Part shown: piece after piece, positions 1 through 8,932 of the stretch
How positions within the stretch are numbered: the first letter of the stretch is position 1
Layout: the number at the start of each line of letters is the position of its first letter
Assembly (NCBI GenBank): GCA_017623655.1
Contig: JAGAON010000009.1
Span: forward strand, 124,001 to 188,000
Origin: Prevotella sp.
GTDB taxonomy: Bacteria; Bacteroidota; Bacteroidia; Bacteroidales; Bacteroidaceae
DNA: 64,000 bases
Direction: 5' to 3'
Translations under genes and position numbers: made by a program
Notes under the pieces: model-generated
Database searches by the model: none
Told to the model about the DNA's origin: nothing
What the model saw: only the letters and a program-made list of their open reading frames with translations

Positions 1-378
1 GATGCGCAGCAAGCCCATCTTGTAAGGATTGGAACCGACCTTGTTTATAACGGCGCATTCCAGCGGAAGGGCGTGGCACAGCACCATCATCACGGCGAGG
101 ATGGTGGCCTCACGCATCGTCAACGCCATGCTCATCATCACGGCAAGGCCGGCGTATGTGGTGACGGAAGCGGCCGTAAGAAACGCTATGGCGGATGCGC
201 CGGGCAGGCCTAAATACCGGAACACGGGATTCAAGTACTGCGACAGCCACGCTATCACGCCGTAATGCTGCATAAGAATGACCGCCAAAGATATGGGAAC
301 CATAATCTTCAGCAGCCACAATGTTGTCTTGACAGAAGGAGCAAAAGCGTCCTCAAAGCATATAAGAAGTTTCTTCAT
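1..378 (-). CDS. Nucleoside recognition (Gate) domain membrane protein, partial
   Basis: The gene runs off the left edge of the window; only the first 126 codons are visible, beginning at the ATG complementary to 376-378. The translation starts MKKLLICFEDAF and has several hydrophobic stretches (about residues 18-36, 58-84 and 90-105) of the kind seen in Gate/nucleoside-recognition membrane proteins (YjiH/SpmA-like). Members of that group sit in the inner membrane and are thought to bind or move nucleosides or related small molecules, but the substrate here cannot be read from the sequence. It lies downstream of rnhB on the same strand, separated by a 157-bp inverted repeat. Family assignment is by recognition of the hydrophobic pattern and is moderately sure; the 3' end is not seen. 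Confidence 0.6.
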   Translation of the reverse strand, partial: MKKLLICFEDAFAPSVKTTLWLLKIMVPISLAVILMQHYGVIAWLSQYLNPVFRYLGLPGASAIAFLTAASVTTYAGLAVMMSMALTMREATILAVMMVLCHALPLECAVINKVGSNPYKMGLLRI

Positions 379-389
379 CTGCTAATTTT

Positions 390-535
390 ATTGACATAAA
401 ATTAGAGGTTAGAAAGTGTTAGGCCTTAGGTTGTAAGGTTATGGGTTGTAGGTTAAAAGGTCTCTGTCCTCCAAAGACCTATAACCTTTTAACCTAACAC
501 CTTACAACCTAAGCCCTAAAACCTCCTAACCTCCC
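390..535. repeat. Degenerate inverted repeat rich in GGTTA/TAACC words
   Basis: The whole gap between rnhB and the Gate-domain gene is one imperfect inverted repeat. The left arm (about 400-462) is built of words like AGGTTGTAAGG and GTAGGTTAAAAGG. The right arm (about 473-533) is the complement, with TAACCTTTTAACC and CTTACAACCTAA. Transcribed, it would form a hairpin of about 55-60 bp with mismatches. A similar low-complexity arm lies at 42598-42720, and an A/T-rich relative at 6571-6763. Confidence 0.7.
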
Positions 536-1174
536 CTACTTCCAGCGGAAAGTCTTGCGGTGATACGGCGTCAGTCCATGGTCGGCTATCGCCTGCCGGT
601 GCTTCTTTGTAGGGTATCCCTTGTTTGAAAGCCAGTCATACTGCGGATAATCCTCCGCCAACCGGTTCATGAAGTCGTCACGGTAGGTCTTGGCAAGGAT
701 TGAAGCAGCGGCTATTGACATATACTTGCCGTCGCCTTTCACTATCGTCGTGTGCGGCAGGGGCTGGCAATCATAAAGCAATGGCAGCTCACCGTAACAC
801 TCAACACTGCCGTGATCCACCGTGGGATAATACGGGTCGAAGCGGTTACCGTCTATTATCAACGCCTCAGGACGTACCGCCAAACTGTCGAGAGCGCGGT
901 GCATGGCGAGATAAGAGGCGTGAAGGATGTTTATCTTGTCTATCTCCTCCGCGGTGCATACGCCCACAGCCCACGCCACGGCGTCACGTTCTATCACCTC
1001 ACGCAGTTCGTAACGTCTTTTCTCCGTCAGCTGTTTGGAGTCATTAAGCAAGTCGTTGTGATAGTCAGAAGGCAGTATCACCGAGGCGGCATACACCGGG
1101 CCGGCAAGGCATCCCCTGCCGGCCTCGTCACAACCTGCCTCTATCTTGTTTTTGTAATAATGTGTCAAAAGCAT
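536..1174 (-). CDS. rnhB: Ribonuclease HII
   Basis: RNase HII cuts the RNA strand of RNA/DNA hybrids and starts removal of single ribonucleotides from DNA. The 212-residue product has the usual length. The family signature is visible: [12 protein letters not shown] gives Asp16 and Glu17, then Asp108 in IIDGN and Asp166 in AKTYRDD, which match the four metal-binding acidic residues of the family. The gene begins 30 nt after the stop of the large MG2-like gene on the same strand, so the two are probably cotranscribed. No promoter box was seen in that short gap. Nothing is missing, and the assignment is secure. Confidence 0.96.
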   Translation of the reverse strand: MLLTHYYKNKIEAGCDEAGRGCLAGPVYAASVILPSDYHNDLLNDSKQLTEKRRYELREVIERDAVAWAVGVCTAEEIDKINILHASYLAMHRALDSLAVRPEALIIDGNRFDPYYPTVDHGSVECYGELPLLYDCQPLPHTTIVKGDGKYMSIAAASILAKTYRDDFMNRLAEDYPQYDWLSNKGYPTKKHRQAIADHGLTPYHRKTFRWK

Positions 1175-1204
1175 ATACTTACACTCTTTCGGAGGGTTGC
1201 ACCG

Positions 1205-4015
1205 TTATTTATAGAACAGCTGCACGCCGTTTCCTTTATGTCCGCCAGACCCGTCCGGCACCGTGCGCCCTACTCCCGCCGCGCTGACAGTGACACGCGT
1301 GTCGCGTGAATTGTTGAAGAAACGGGCATGGAACGTACCGTCTTTGTCTATCTTCGGGTTGGGATTCCAGTAGAGCGTGCGCCGGTAGTCCTTCGGTTTG
1401 TCAGGCACTGCCGTGCTGTAATCGGGCGAATAGAACTGTTCCGGGTATGTTATGCCGGGCAGAATGTAACGTCTGTCGCGATAGGAATAGCGTTGCCCGT
1501 CGTTGGATATGGACTCAAACTGAAGCGTAACGTCGGCCGCATGACTCTCAACCACATCGCCTGAGTCGGTACGGAGGTCATAGTCGGTATAGACCTTGAT
1601 GTTTTGCAGGCGTTTCAGTCTAAGCAAATTGAACACGGCAGTGGCCGTTTTCGGCTTGTCGTACTCATTAACCGATGGCGTATAGTTACGGAAAAAGGTC
1701 GTGCCGTCAACCATGGCACGCAGGTTAAACTGGTTTCTCCGGCCCATATTGCCCACGAAATACGTGGCAATGGCCATCGGCATGCGCTTGAAGTCGGCCA
1801 CACCGAGCATCAATCCGTAGTCGGACGCTTCGTTATAGGCCTGATACATATCCATCACTATGGCGGGTTTCTTCATGTCAATGGAGCGTTTGCCACGACG
1901 TTTCGCACTTACCACCACTGTCTGTAACAAATGGTTGCCGGCAAGACGGCTGCCCGCACTTATCTGTTCGTCATCGTCTTCATCGACAAAGAACAACTCC
2001 GGAGAGTTTATCTGATACCAAGAGTATGGCTGGGAGAACACAGGATGGATGGCATCACGCTTCACAAAGTAGTCGGGGAAGGCGCGTTCGTTGACCATGT
2101 TGGCGTCAACCTTGCTGCTCTGCATATTCTTCTGCACGGAGTCTTTCTTGTTATACGCCTTCGCAAACAGCACCGCCGAGTCATAATATGCCGGCAGGTT
2201 GATGACAAAATGCCCGTTTCTGTCCGTCCGTGTGACCGCTCCGGCAGTCTCGCCGTCCTTGTTCAGCTCCGCCTCTACCAGCACAGAGCGCTTCACATAG
2301 CCGCTTCCCAACTTGGTATCGCTGTCGTCCGCCCACTCAATCTCAATGTCATCGGTGGCGTCGGGGTCTATGCCGGTCTGCGCATCGGCCGTCTCCTCAT
2401 CGTCGGAGGTCGTTATACCGACATCTTTCAGCCCGCTGATGGATTCCATCTCCGCCAGCATCTGGTCAGCGATATTGGTTGCCTGTTTGCCGGCCGACTG
2501 CACATCGTCTATCTCAAGGAGGTCAGCGATGGACGGAATAGTCATCACCGTGCCCTCAAACGTAAGCCCTCTCTCCGGGGTATAGCGCAGTTTCTCCGCG
2601 CGTTTGTACCGTCTCCAGCCCTGTACCATCATGAGCAGGTCGAGATCCGCACGGTGCTGTGCGTCGTCAGCGGCGAAATAATATGCGGGATTGGCTATGA
2701 ATCCTTTTAGTTCTGAGGACAACAGCATATCCGTCATGATGTTGCCGTTGTCATATCCGCGCTCATCCGTCTGCGCGTCACGCACGGCTATGGAGAATGA
2801 GCCGGCCCAGTCCTGCTGCACGGGCACCTTGATTGCCAAATCCACGGGGGCGTATGGCTTCAGGGTTGTTTTCTTTCCCACGGTGTCACCATCGGCAGTG
2901 AGCTGCACATCCACCGGGATGCCGTAGTCATGGTGGTTGACGAAGAAGAGGCGTGAGGCCAAAGGCTGCGCCTGACTGTCATAGACTATCACCTCGTTTA
3001 TGCCCGTAGGACATTCCGCCACATTGAGGTTTATGTCGCCAGAGCCGTTCATCCTGCTGAATGTCACCAGTTTTCCACGGCACAGAATGGCGTATGCCGC
3101 CGGAGAAACACCGTTTGTCTTGACCGTAACCTTGGCGTTTTCTATGTCAAGGGCGAGTGATGCTCCGGTATCGTGCGCCTTGGGCAGCGAGAAGGTGTAT
3201 TGCTTTCCGTTCCATTCAAAGGCGGCTTTCAATGGCGAAGCGCCGGGAGTGACGGAGAAAAAGCCGCGTCCCATGTGGCTTGGACGTATCTTGCGGCCGT
3301 CAGAAAGCGTGCCTTCTATGTCAAGCTGCTGCCCGTTGTTGTCGGTAATCTCAAACGCCATCCTGCCGGGAACGCCCTCTACCAGCTGTCCGCCCTCAGG
3401 GAAGAAGTTGCAGTGCAGGGATATTTTCTCTTTCAGCACACGCTGTTTCGGACGGCGGGACATATAACGGTCGGTGTAATCGCCCGCCTTTTTCGGCTTC
3501 TGATAGACGGGAAGCACGCGTGAGTACAGCCCCTCGAAATTGCGGAAGAAGTCGTCCGCCGCCTGTGAGCCATAGAATTTCAGGCGGTCATCGCTCGTAT
3601 AGTCTTTCTTGGTGACATTGAAATTGAGTTGCCACCGTGTATAGGCGCGTATCTCGTAGTAGCCGGAATAAAGGGAATCAGGCAGCGCAAACTGTCCGCA
3701 GGTTAGCCCGTTGCCGCTGACTACCACGTGCTGGCGCTCGACAAGATACCCGTCGGGCGTGAGAAGCTCCACGTAAAGCAGTTTGCTCATGTTCGTGGGT
3801 TGCAGGTTATCGGCTCTGACAACGTATGCCTTGTACCACAGTGTGTCGCCGATAAAGTAACTGCTGTTATCCGTATGGACGTATATTTTCTCATGTATCT
3901 GCGGCTGGTCGCGCAACAGCGTTTCAAGGTTGTCCAAGGCATCGCCCTTGGCCGTCGCCACAAGACAGCATAGCAGTGACAGCACCGCCAGACGGATGGT
4001 TCGTAATTGCTTCAT
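1205..4015 (-). CDS. Large secreted MG2-like protein with plug-like C-terminal region
   Basis: A 936-residue exported protein with a signal peptide (residues about 1-23, ending VATAKG). The N-terminal part has the Bacteroidetes macroglobulin-like signature KIYVHTD...GDTLWYKAYV at about residues 42-65, followed by beta-rich domains. An acidic insert lies around residues 500-560. The segment from about residue 690 (HLLQTVVVSAKRRGK) resembles the start of a TonB plug domain, but no beta-barrel follows. The closing LYWNPNPKIDKDGTFHARF resembles a final beta-sandwich domain. Proteins of this kind are common in Bacteroidales, are probably periplasmic or outer-membrane associated, and have no established function. 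A promoter lies about 155 bp upstream; rnhB follows 30 nt after the stop. Confidence 0.7.
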   Translation of the reverse strand: MKQLRTIRLAVLSLLCCLVATAKGDALDNLETLLRDQPQIHEKIYVHTDNSSYFIGDTLWYKAYVVRADNLQPTNMSKLLYVELLTPDGYLVERQHVVVSGNGLTCGQFALPDSLYSGYYEIRAYTRWQLNFNVTKKDYTSDDRLKFYGSQAADDFFRNFEGLYSRVLPVYQKPKKAGDYTDRYMSRRPKQRVLKEKISLHCNFFPEGGQLVEGVPGRMAFEITDNNGQQLDIEGTLSDGRKIRPSHMGRGFFSVTPGASPLKAAFEWNGKQYTFSLPKAHDTGASLALDIENAKVTVKTNGVSPAAYAILCRGKLVTFSRMNGSGDINLNVAECPTGINEVIVYDSQAQPLASRLFFVNHHDYGIPVDVQLTADGDTVGKKTTLKPYAPVDLAIKVPVQQDWAGSFSIAVRDAQTDERGYDNGNIMTDMLLSSELKGFIANPAYYFAADDAQHRADLDLLMMVQGWRRYKRAEKLRYTPERGLTFEGTVMTIPSIADLLEIDDVQSAGKQATNIADQMLAEMESISGLKDVGITTSDDEETADAQTGIDPDATDDIEIEWADDSDTKLGSGYVKRSVLVEAELNKDGETAGAVTRTDRNGHFVINLPAYYDSAVLFAKAYNKKDSVQKNMQSSKVDANMVNERAFPDYFVKRDAIHPVFSQPYSWYQINSPELFFVDEDDDEQISAGSRLAGNHLLQTVVVSAKRRGKRSIDMKKPAIVMDMYQAYNEASDYGLMLGVADFKRMPMAIATYFVGNMGRRNQFNLRAMVDGTTFFRNYTPSVNEYDKPKTATAVFNLLRLKRLQNIKVYTDYDLRTDSGDVVESHAADVTLQFESISNDGQRYSYRDRRYILPGITYPEQFYSPDYSTAVPDKPKDYRRTLYWNPNPKIDKDGTFHARFFNNSRDTRVTVSAAGVGRTVPDGSGGHKGNGVQLFYK

Positions 4016-4169
4016 ATATTAATAATGTTTAGGTGTGTTCTTTATTCCGGTTTCTTAGTAAACGGCTGATGTGTATCACTTATTTGTATGACGGTATTTT
4101 GCCGCAAAAGTTTAACATGGCACCTGCCTCGCCTATTACATAAAGTCAGCCACAACGGGATATTCCGCA

Positions 4170-4201
4170 CAAAAGTACGCATTTCCCGCGAAATATCCAA
4201 A
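4170..4201 (-). promoter_or_regulatory. Bacteroidetes-type promoter for the MG2-like gene
   Basis: On the minus strand the -7 box TACTTTTG (4170-4177) fits TAnnTTTG, and a TTTG -33 element lies at 4198-4201 with a 20-bp spacer. It faces the gene starting at 4015 and would give a 5' UTR of about 150 nt. Confidence 0.6.
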
Positions 4202-4275
4202 CAAACTGCCGGTTTTATTTGTCCGCATGACACATTTTCTTATCGTTATGGGCATTCGGGTGTTTTGCGGAAACG

Positions 4276-4525
4276 AAAGTAGGCACGGCAAGATGCCGTG
4301 CCAGCGGCCGGCAGACACTCGCCATCATGTAGGGACGCACCTTGGTGCGTCCGAAAATTACACATTGACGGGGTTGGCGGACGCACCAAGGTGCGTCCCT
4401 ACATGAGCGGATTATGTTTACAATGACAGTTATACCGCACGGCGTAATCATAATTCTTAATCGTTAACTCTTAATACTTAATTCCTCTATCCTTCTCTGT
4501 TGCAGCGGCAGGATGCCGTGCATAC
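4276..4525. repeat. REPIN-like 28-bp inverted pair plus GGCACGGCA palindrome
   Basis: Two exact 28-bp inverted copies of a GGACGCACC-TT-GGTGCGTCC palindrome with flanks lie at 4326-4353 and 4378-4405, with a 24-bp spacer. Each copy is itself a palindrome and together they can form a cruciform or long hairpin. A separate palindrome, GGCACGGCAAGATGCCGTGCC, lies at about 4283-4303, and a degenerate relative is at 4501-4524. Together with the neighbouring 22-bp-unit repeat these fill most of the 630-bp gap 4016-4647. No gene was seen there. Confidence 0.75.
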
Positions 4526-4617
4526 TTTTGCAATCAGCACCTGATTACACGGTAAACAGGTGCTGATTGCTGTATAATATGTACCTGATTACAATGTAAT
4601 CAGGCCTCTTTTACAAA
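4526..4617. repeat. 22-bp modular repeat, copy A (degenerate)
   Basis: Contains CAATCAGCACCTGATTACACGG, then GTAAACAGGTGCTGATTGC, then CCTGATTACAATGTAATCAGG. These are direct and inverted versions of the unit GTAATCAGCACC(CTTTTAC or TGTTTGC). It begins 31 nt past the stop of the GH43 gene, read in that gene's direction. It is the most degenerate of five copies in the window. Confidence 0.75.
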
Positions 4618-4647
4618 ACGCTGAATATCAGGCCGTACAATACGCCG

Positions 4648-6387
4648 TTACTTGGCGCTGACACGGAAATAGTCGAAGTCGGCGGTACCGCCCAGTACCT
4701 TTGTCGGGAAATAGAACACACCCATACGCTGCCCGCAGAAATCGGGCCAATCGAAGAACATGGACAACTCGTCACCTATGCGCTGCCATTTCTTGCCGTT
4801 CAGGCTGTAAAAGAACAGAGCCTTGTCCTTGCGGTCGGTGAAGTCAAAACTTACTTTAAGATATACGTTCTTGCCCGTCAGCTTAACTTTCTCCATCACC
4901 TTGCCTGCGGCGTCCCCCTTTTGCATGGCGCGGCGCATGACGATGTAGCGGCTGTTGCCTTCCTGTTCCACACCTACATAGCCGTATCTGTTTTGGAATG
5001 CGGTAAGACCGGCGCAGTCACCGTCTTTCATGCCGGACACATCGAGCTTTGTCTCTGCCGTACACGTAGGTCCGAAAGTGCGTTGGGTGAGCGTGTTACG
5101 GGCATCACGAATATTGTGCGCCATGATGCCGGCCTTCAGGCGCAGCCATCCCTTGCGTTCCGTCAGAGACCAATAACGGTTGTCGGGGTTGTGGTTCCAC
5201 TGCCATACGAGCTGAAGGTTGGAGCCGTTATAGTCATACTCACCGCCCTTGCCCGCGCTGTCGGCGTATTTCTCGGATATTACATAACGCGTCTTGCCGT
5301 TGTTGAACTCGTCACTCTTCACTATCGACTTCATGCGGTCGGTGGCAGTGCTCGCCACAGGCATAGGCTGCACGGCATCCACGGTCTTGCCGCCATGGCC
5401 TATGACCGGCCAACCGTCGCTGCCCCACGTCATGTCCAGCAGTACCGGCATACGTCCCAGCGCCCCTTGGTCTTGGAAAAGCATGGCATACCACTTGCCG
5501 TCAGGGGTATCTACTATTCCGCCTTGCGCCACACCGTTGTTTTTCAGGAACGGGGTGCCGTCGGCATTTACCATGTCGCCGGTAAAGACCTTGCGCACTT
5601 CCCACTCCGCACCGAAGAGTTTGCGGGAACGCCACACTATCTCCTGACGCTGGGCACCACAGCCTTGTATCATGAAGATATAATAGTAGTCGCCGATTTT
5701 ATAACCGTGATAGCCCTCGGCACGCAGTCCGCGGGACGGGTTGTCGGCCTGGGTGTAGTCAAGGAGTTTCTTCTTCTCGCCGAGTTTCACGCCGCCTTTG
5801 CCGTCGGAGAACATCTCACACAGATAGGCTTCGTGCTTCTGCAAGCTGAAATCCGGGTGGACAACATACTTCTTGCACTCCTTGCCGGTGTCTTCAAAGA
5901 GGAAACCCGGGTCGTAACACAAATCAACGATGTTACGTTTCCATGGCCCGTTCTCTATGTCCGTAGTGGTGAAGATGTATGATTTCTGCGTGGTGTTGCA
6001 GGTGACGATAAGGTAAAAACGCTTCTCATACTTGTCATAACGCAGGTTCGCTGCCCATGAACCTTTGGCATAGTCGTTCTGCCCGTTTTTCAAGGCGAAG
6101 GCATCGGCCTCCTCAAGTTGGTCGTGCGCATAGCCGCACACCTCCCAGTTTACGAGGTCACGGGACTTCATTATGGTGCAGCCGGGCGAATAGTGCATCG
6201 TGGTGCTGACCATATAGAAGGTGTCTTCCGCCCTTATGACGCAGACATCGGGAACGTCCGCCCATATAACGGGGTTCATGAATGTGCCGTTGCCAAGGTC
6301 ACGCGACGTTTGGGCTGTGGCAGACGGCGTAAACAGCGTTGCCCCGCACAGGGCTACGAGCATAATGGCTTTGTCTGTAATCTTCAT
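4648..6387 (-). CDS. Secreted GH43 glycosidase (arabinosidase/xylosidase type)
   Basis: A 579-residue five-bladed-propeller glycoside hydrolase. The start at 6387 was chosen over an upstream in-frame ATG (6462) because it places a clean signal peptide (MKITDKAIMLVALCGATLF..ATA) at the N-terminus. The three GH43 acidic residues are visible: Asp47 in ADVPDV, Asp159 in CYDPGF and Glu224 in RAEGYH. After the propeller (about residues 35-330) comes a beta-sandwich domain (about 365-575) of the concanavalin A-like type common in GH43 enzymes. GH43 members release arabinose, xylose or galactose from side chains. Near PL11 and CE12 genes, an arabinan or arabinogalactan side-chain role in pectin is likely but inferred. 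It has its own promoter box and lies 3' of the SusC/D operon, beyond a terminator. Confidence 0.85.
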   Translation of the reverse strand: MKITDKAIMLVALCGATLFTPSATAQTSRDLGNGTFMNPVIWADVPDVCVIRAEDTFYMVSTTMHYSPGCTIMKSRDLVNWEVCGYAHDQLEEADAFALKNGQNDYAKGSWAANLRYDKYEKRFYLIVTCNTTQKSYIFTTTDIENGPWKRNIVDLCYDPGFLFEDTGKECKKYVVHPDFSLQKHEAYLCEMFSDGKGGVKLGEKKKLLDYTQADNPSRGLRAEGYHGYKIGDYYYIFMIQGCGAQRQEIVWRSRKLFGAEWEVRKVFTGDMVNADGTPFLKNNGVAQGGIVDTPDGKWYAMLFQDQGALGRMPVLLDMTWGSDGWPVIGHGGKTVDAVQPMPVASTATDRMKSIVKSDEFNNGKTRYVISEKYADSAGKGGEYDYNGSNLQLVWQWNHNPDNRYWSLTERKGWLRLKAGIMAHNIRDARNTLTQRTFGPTCTAETKLDVSGMKDGDCAGLTAFQNRYGYVGVEQEGNSRYIVMRRAMQKGDAAGKVMEKVKLTGKNVYLKVSFDFTDRKDKALFFYSLNGKKWQRIGDELSMFFDWPDFCGQRMGVFYFPTKVLGGTADFDYFRVSAK

Positions 6388-6487
6388 ATCATTTGTTTTG
6401 GTTTGTAAATATCCTGCTGCAAAAAGCGTTACTTCCCGCAATGGCCGGTTCGCCGGCCTCACCGGATTTTTTTAGGTTTGGCATTTG

Positions 6488-6495
6488 CAAAAGTA
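6488..6495 (-). promoter_or_regulatory. -7 promoter box for the GH43 gene
   Basis: The minus strand reads TACTTTTG, matching TAnnTTTG, about 100 bp before the chosen GH43 start. No clear TTTG -33 element was found at 19-21 bp, so this is weaker than the other promoters listed. Confidence 0.4.
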
Positions 6496-6570
6496 ATAAT
6501 TTATTTCCTTTCTCCACTACATTTTTATTACATTTTGTTTCTTTACTGTTACATTATGCACAGATTGTCC

Positions 6571-6763
6571 GTTATAAGTTGTGAATTATGAGTTGTGAAT
6601 TATAAGTTATGAGTTATAAGTTGTTAGCTATAAGTTGTTAGTTATAAGTTGTTAGTTATAAGTTGTTAGGTCTGAGTTATAGTGTTTTTAATTACAAGCC
6701 ACTGCCGCAAGACATCTGACAATTCACAGCTAACAACCCATAATTCATAACTCATAACTAACC
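6571..6763. repeat. A/T-rich tandem and inverted repeat
   Basis: The words GTTATAAGTT, GTGAATTATGAGTT and GTTAGTTATAAGTT are repeated in tandem from 6571 to about 6685. The complementary words AATTCACAGCTAACAACCC and ATAATTCATAACTCATAAC follow at 6719-6763. The gap between GH43 and SusD (6388-6868) holds this repeat, the GH43 promoter box and a terminator; no gene was seen. Confidence 0.7.
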
Positions 6764-6783
6764 TCCCCCTCAGGAGAGGGGAC

Positions 6784-6838
6784 AAACACAACAGCCGCAC
6801 TCCCTGTAAAACAGGAAATGCGGCTGTTGTGTTTTTAT
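6784..6838 (-). terminator. Terminator of the SusC/SusD/FAS1 operon
   Basis: A 16-bp perfect stem (6784-6799 with 6819-6834, core ACAACAGCCGCA) lies about 30 nt after the stop of the last SusD gene. The T tract is better on the plus strand (GTTTTTATTTT), so the hairpin may work in both directions. Confidence 0.75.
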
Positions 6839-6868
6839 TTTATGCAGCGCATAGCTGCATATCCCTAA

Positions 6869-8896
6869 CTATTCAAAAGGCAGATACCAGTTTTTCGGTT
6901 CAAGAAGACTAACCTGCGGGTTGTTGCCCTCAAGTTTCTTGGCAAACCAACGTGAACCAAAGTTTCCGCCATAAATACCACTCTCATTCTTGTGGCGCGC
7001 CATACGCTGGAGATCATAGAAACGTACGCCCTCGAAAGCAAACTCCTTGGCATATTCATCACAGAGAATATCCTCCATGGCATTGATGGAGTCCTGTTTT
7101 GTGGTACCGATGGCCAGTTCTGGGAATGTCTTGGCCAACTCTGTCAATTTCTCACCTATTATGGGTTGAGGCAGATAAAGCAAGTTAGCCTCTGAACCTA
7201 CTGCTGTAGCCGCAGAACCTCTCTTCGTTACCGCATTCTCTATGCCTGTACCCATGGAACTGCCTGTACTGTTAAAAGTACCGCCGCCATGGTTATGGAT
7301 GCCGTATATCAGATATTTATCATGATCAAATATATTACGGTTCGTAGCATTAAGGAAAGGAATTTGGTTTTTCAGAAGATTTATGTCTTCAACGGTAAGA
7401 TACTTGTATGAAGCTGTTGATGTAGCATTGTCATCTGCCGTAGAAACACTACCATCAGTTGCTGCATCTGGCACAAGCCTCTCAAGATAAGTTGATATAC
7501 CGTTGCGTAATATTGCAAAGGCAAGATTAGGATACCCCATACGGTTCAACGCCTCTGCAAGATGCAGATAAATCGTAGTATTACGGAAAAGGTATATATT
7601 AGCCTGTCTTGCCTTTGATATATACACTTTCGTAGTGTCTGTAGCATCGTAGTTCAAAATAGCATCATCTGTTCTAGTTCTTCTACCATCACTATATACG
7701 GCACGCCCATCACCGAGTTTAGCTGCAGATACAGATACAGGATAACGCGTTGTGTTACCACTTTCAAAATCTGTTGGATAATAGTAATAGGCACATGAAT
7801 CTGTAAGCCAGCGATACGTGGATGATGGAGCTATTTGCACAGCATCGGCACGAGGACATCTACTGCCTTGATCCGTAGAATAATAGTCATAACCAAAAGC
7901 CAAAGGTATATTGGTCGTTGTACCACGTAATGAACTTACAGACATCGGAATGTATGTTATTACATCTGTTGGGGATGCTGTATTACTAAAGATGGTTGGA
8001 TAAATCGTAGAAAATAAATTAAAAGAGTTGGTAAACATATCTTCCGGAGCCTTAGCTCCGAAAGTTGACTGGTCAAAAGCATATTTGAATGACGCCAAGT
8101 TATCTGATATGATTTCATTATCGCACAGATACTTACAATAATACCATGCAGCGTTAGGATAATCACCAGCTTCAAGATACATCTCGCCTAAAACAACATC
8201 AACAGGGATGAAAATCAATTCCATCTTAATTTTCTTGGAAACGCCCCAATTAGTTTTGCCTATTTCTATGCCATCGGCATCATAATTACCGAAAGTGGGC
8301 ACAGCAAAGCCCGAGAAACGTGCCAGCGAAGGTGCCAGTTCTGCAACAATCTCACTAAGCGTCTTTCTTGGGAAGTTGCCTTCATTAATCTGTGATATAG
8401 CTGTCAGCGGGTGGGTAAAGAACGGTATGCCCTTTTCATTGCCGCCGTAAGTGCGTGCCAACTGCAAGTATGCCCACGCCCTCCATGCCGCCACCGCAGC
8501 ATACTCTTCCAAAGTAACATTAATAGCACCGGTGTACAGGGTGGTATCACGATTGGCAAGATAATAGTTACAATTGTTTATAACTTTATAATATACATAC
8601 GCACTGTCGTACGCATTTGATGTCGTGGCAGAATAATTTGCCAACGCACGCAAGTTATTGTTGGTAGCTTCTGTCGTAGTAACCAAATCACCACGCATCT
8701 CACCTATAAAGAAATACGGGTCTGCGAGCTGCTGCATCGCCTGCGCTATGCCAAGGGTGTAAAATACGGAGTCTGTCTTGTTGCCCAATCCTGGAGAAGT
8801 AACAGCGCTGTCATTATCTGTCTCAAGCATATCTCCGCAAGAAGTAGCGGAGAATATGCCGAACATAGCAATAATTGAAAATAATATCTTTCTCAT
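6869..8896 (-). CDS. SusD/RagB-family nutrient-binding lipoprotein (second pair)
   Basis: A 675-residue surface lipoprotein with a type II signal peptide ending ATSC (Cys20). SusD proteins form the lid that captures oligosaccharides above the SusC channel. The family pattern is visible: an N-terminal helical region with NNCNYYLANRD, then AAWRAWAYLQLARTYGG, and a C-terminal RagB-type segment with EFAFEGVRFYDLQRMARH near residue 635 and WYLPFE at the very end. It follows its SusC partner by 36 nt and is the last gene of the seven-gene operon, with a terminator just after it. The ligand is unknown; pectin-derived oligosaccharide is inferred from neighbours. Confidence 0.93.
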   Translation of the reverse strand: MRKILFSIIAMFGIFSATSCGDMLETDNDSAVTSPGLGNKTDSVFYTLGIAQAMQQLADPYFFIGEMRGDLVTTTEATNNNLRALANYSATTSNAYDSAYVYYKVINNCNYYLANRDTTLYTGAINVTLEEYAAVAAWRAWAYLQLARTYGGNEKGIPFFTHPLTAISQINEGNFPRKTLSEIVAELAPSLARFSGFAVPTFGNYDADGIEIGKTNWGVSKKIKMELIFIPVDVVLGEMYLEAGDYPNAAWYYCKYLCDNEIISDNLASFKYAFDQSTFGAKAPEDMFTNSFNLFSTIYPTIFSNTASPTDVITYIPMSVSSLRGTTTNIPLAFGYDYYSTDQGSRCPRADAVQIAPSSTYRWLTDSCAYYYYPTDFESGNTTRYPVSVSAAKLGDGRAVYSDGRRTRTDDAILNYDATDTTKVYISKARQANIYLFRNTTIYLHLAEALNRMGYPNLAFAILRNGISTYLERLVPDAATDGSVSTADDNATSTASYKYLTVEDINLLKNQIPFLNATNRNIFDHDKYLIYGIHNHGGGTFNSTGSSMGTGIENAVTKRGSAATAVGSEANLLYLPQPIIGEKLTELAKTFPELAIGTTKQDSINAMEDILCDEYAKEFAFEGVRFYDLQRMARHKNESGIYGGNFGSRWFAKKLEGNNPQVSLLEPKNWYLPFE

Positions 8897-8932
8897 TTTT
8901 GTCTCTGTTGTACGTTAAACATTAAACGCGGT

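Noticed and set aside
4941..5982. Long plus-strand open frame opposite the GH43 gene
   Set aside because: It is the antisense of a clearly conserved enzyme and has no family features.
6388..6462. Upstream ATG giving a 25-residue extension of the GH43 enzyme
   Set aside because: It would bury the signal peptide behind a polar segment.
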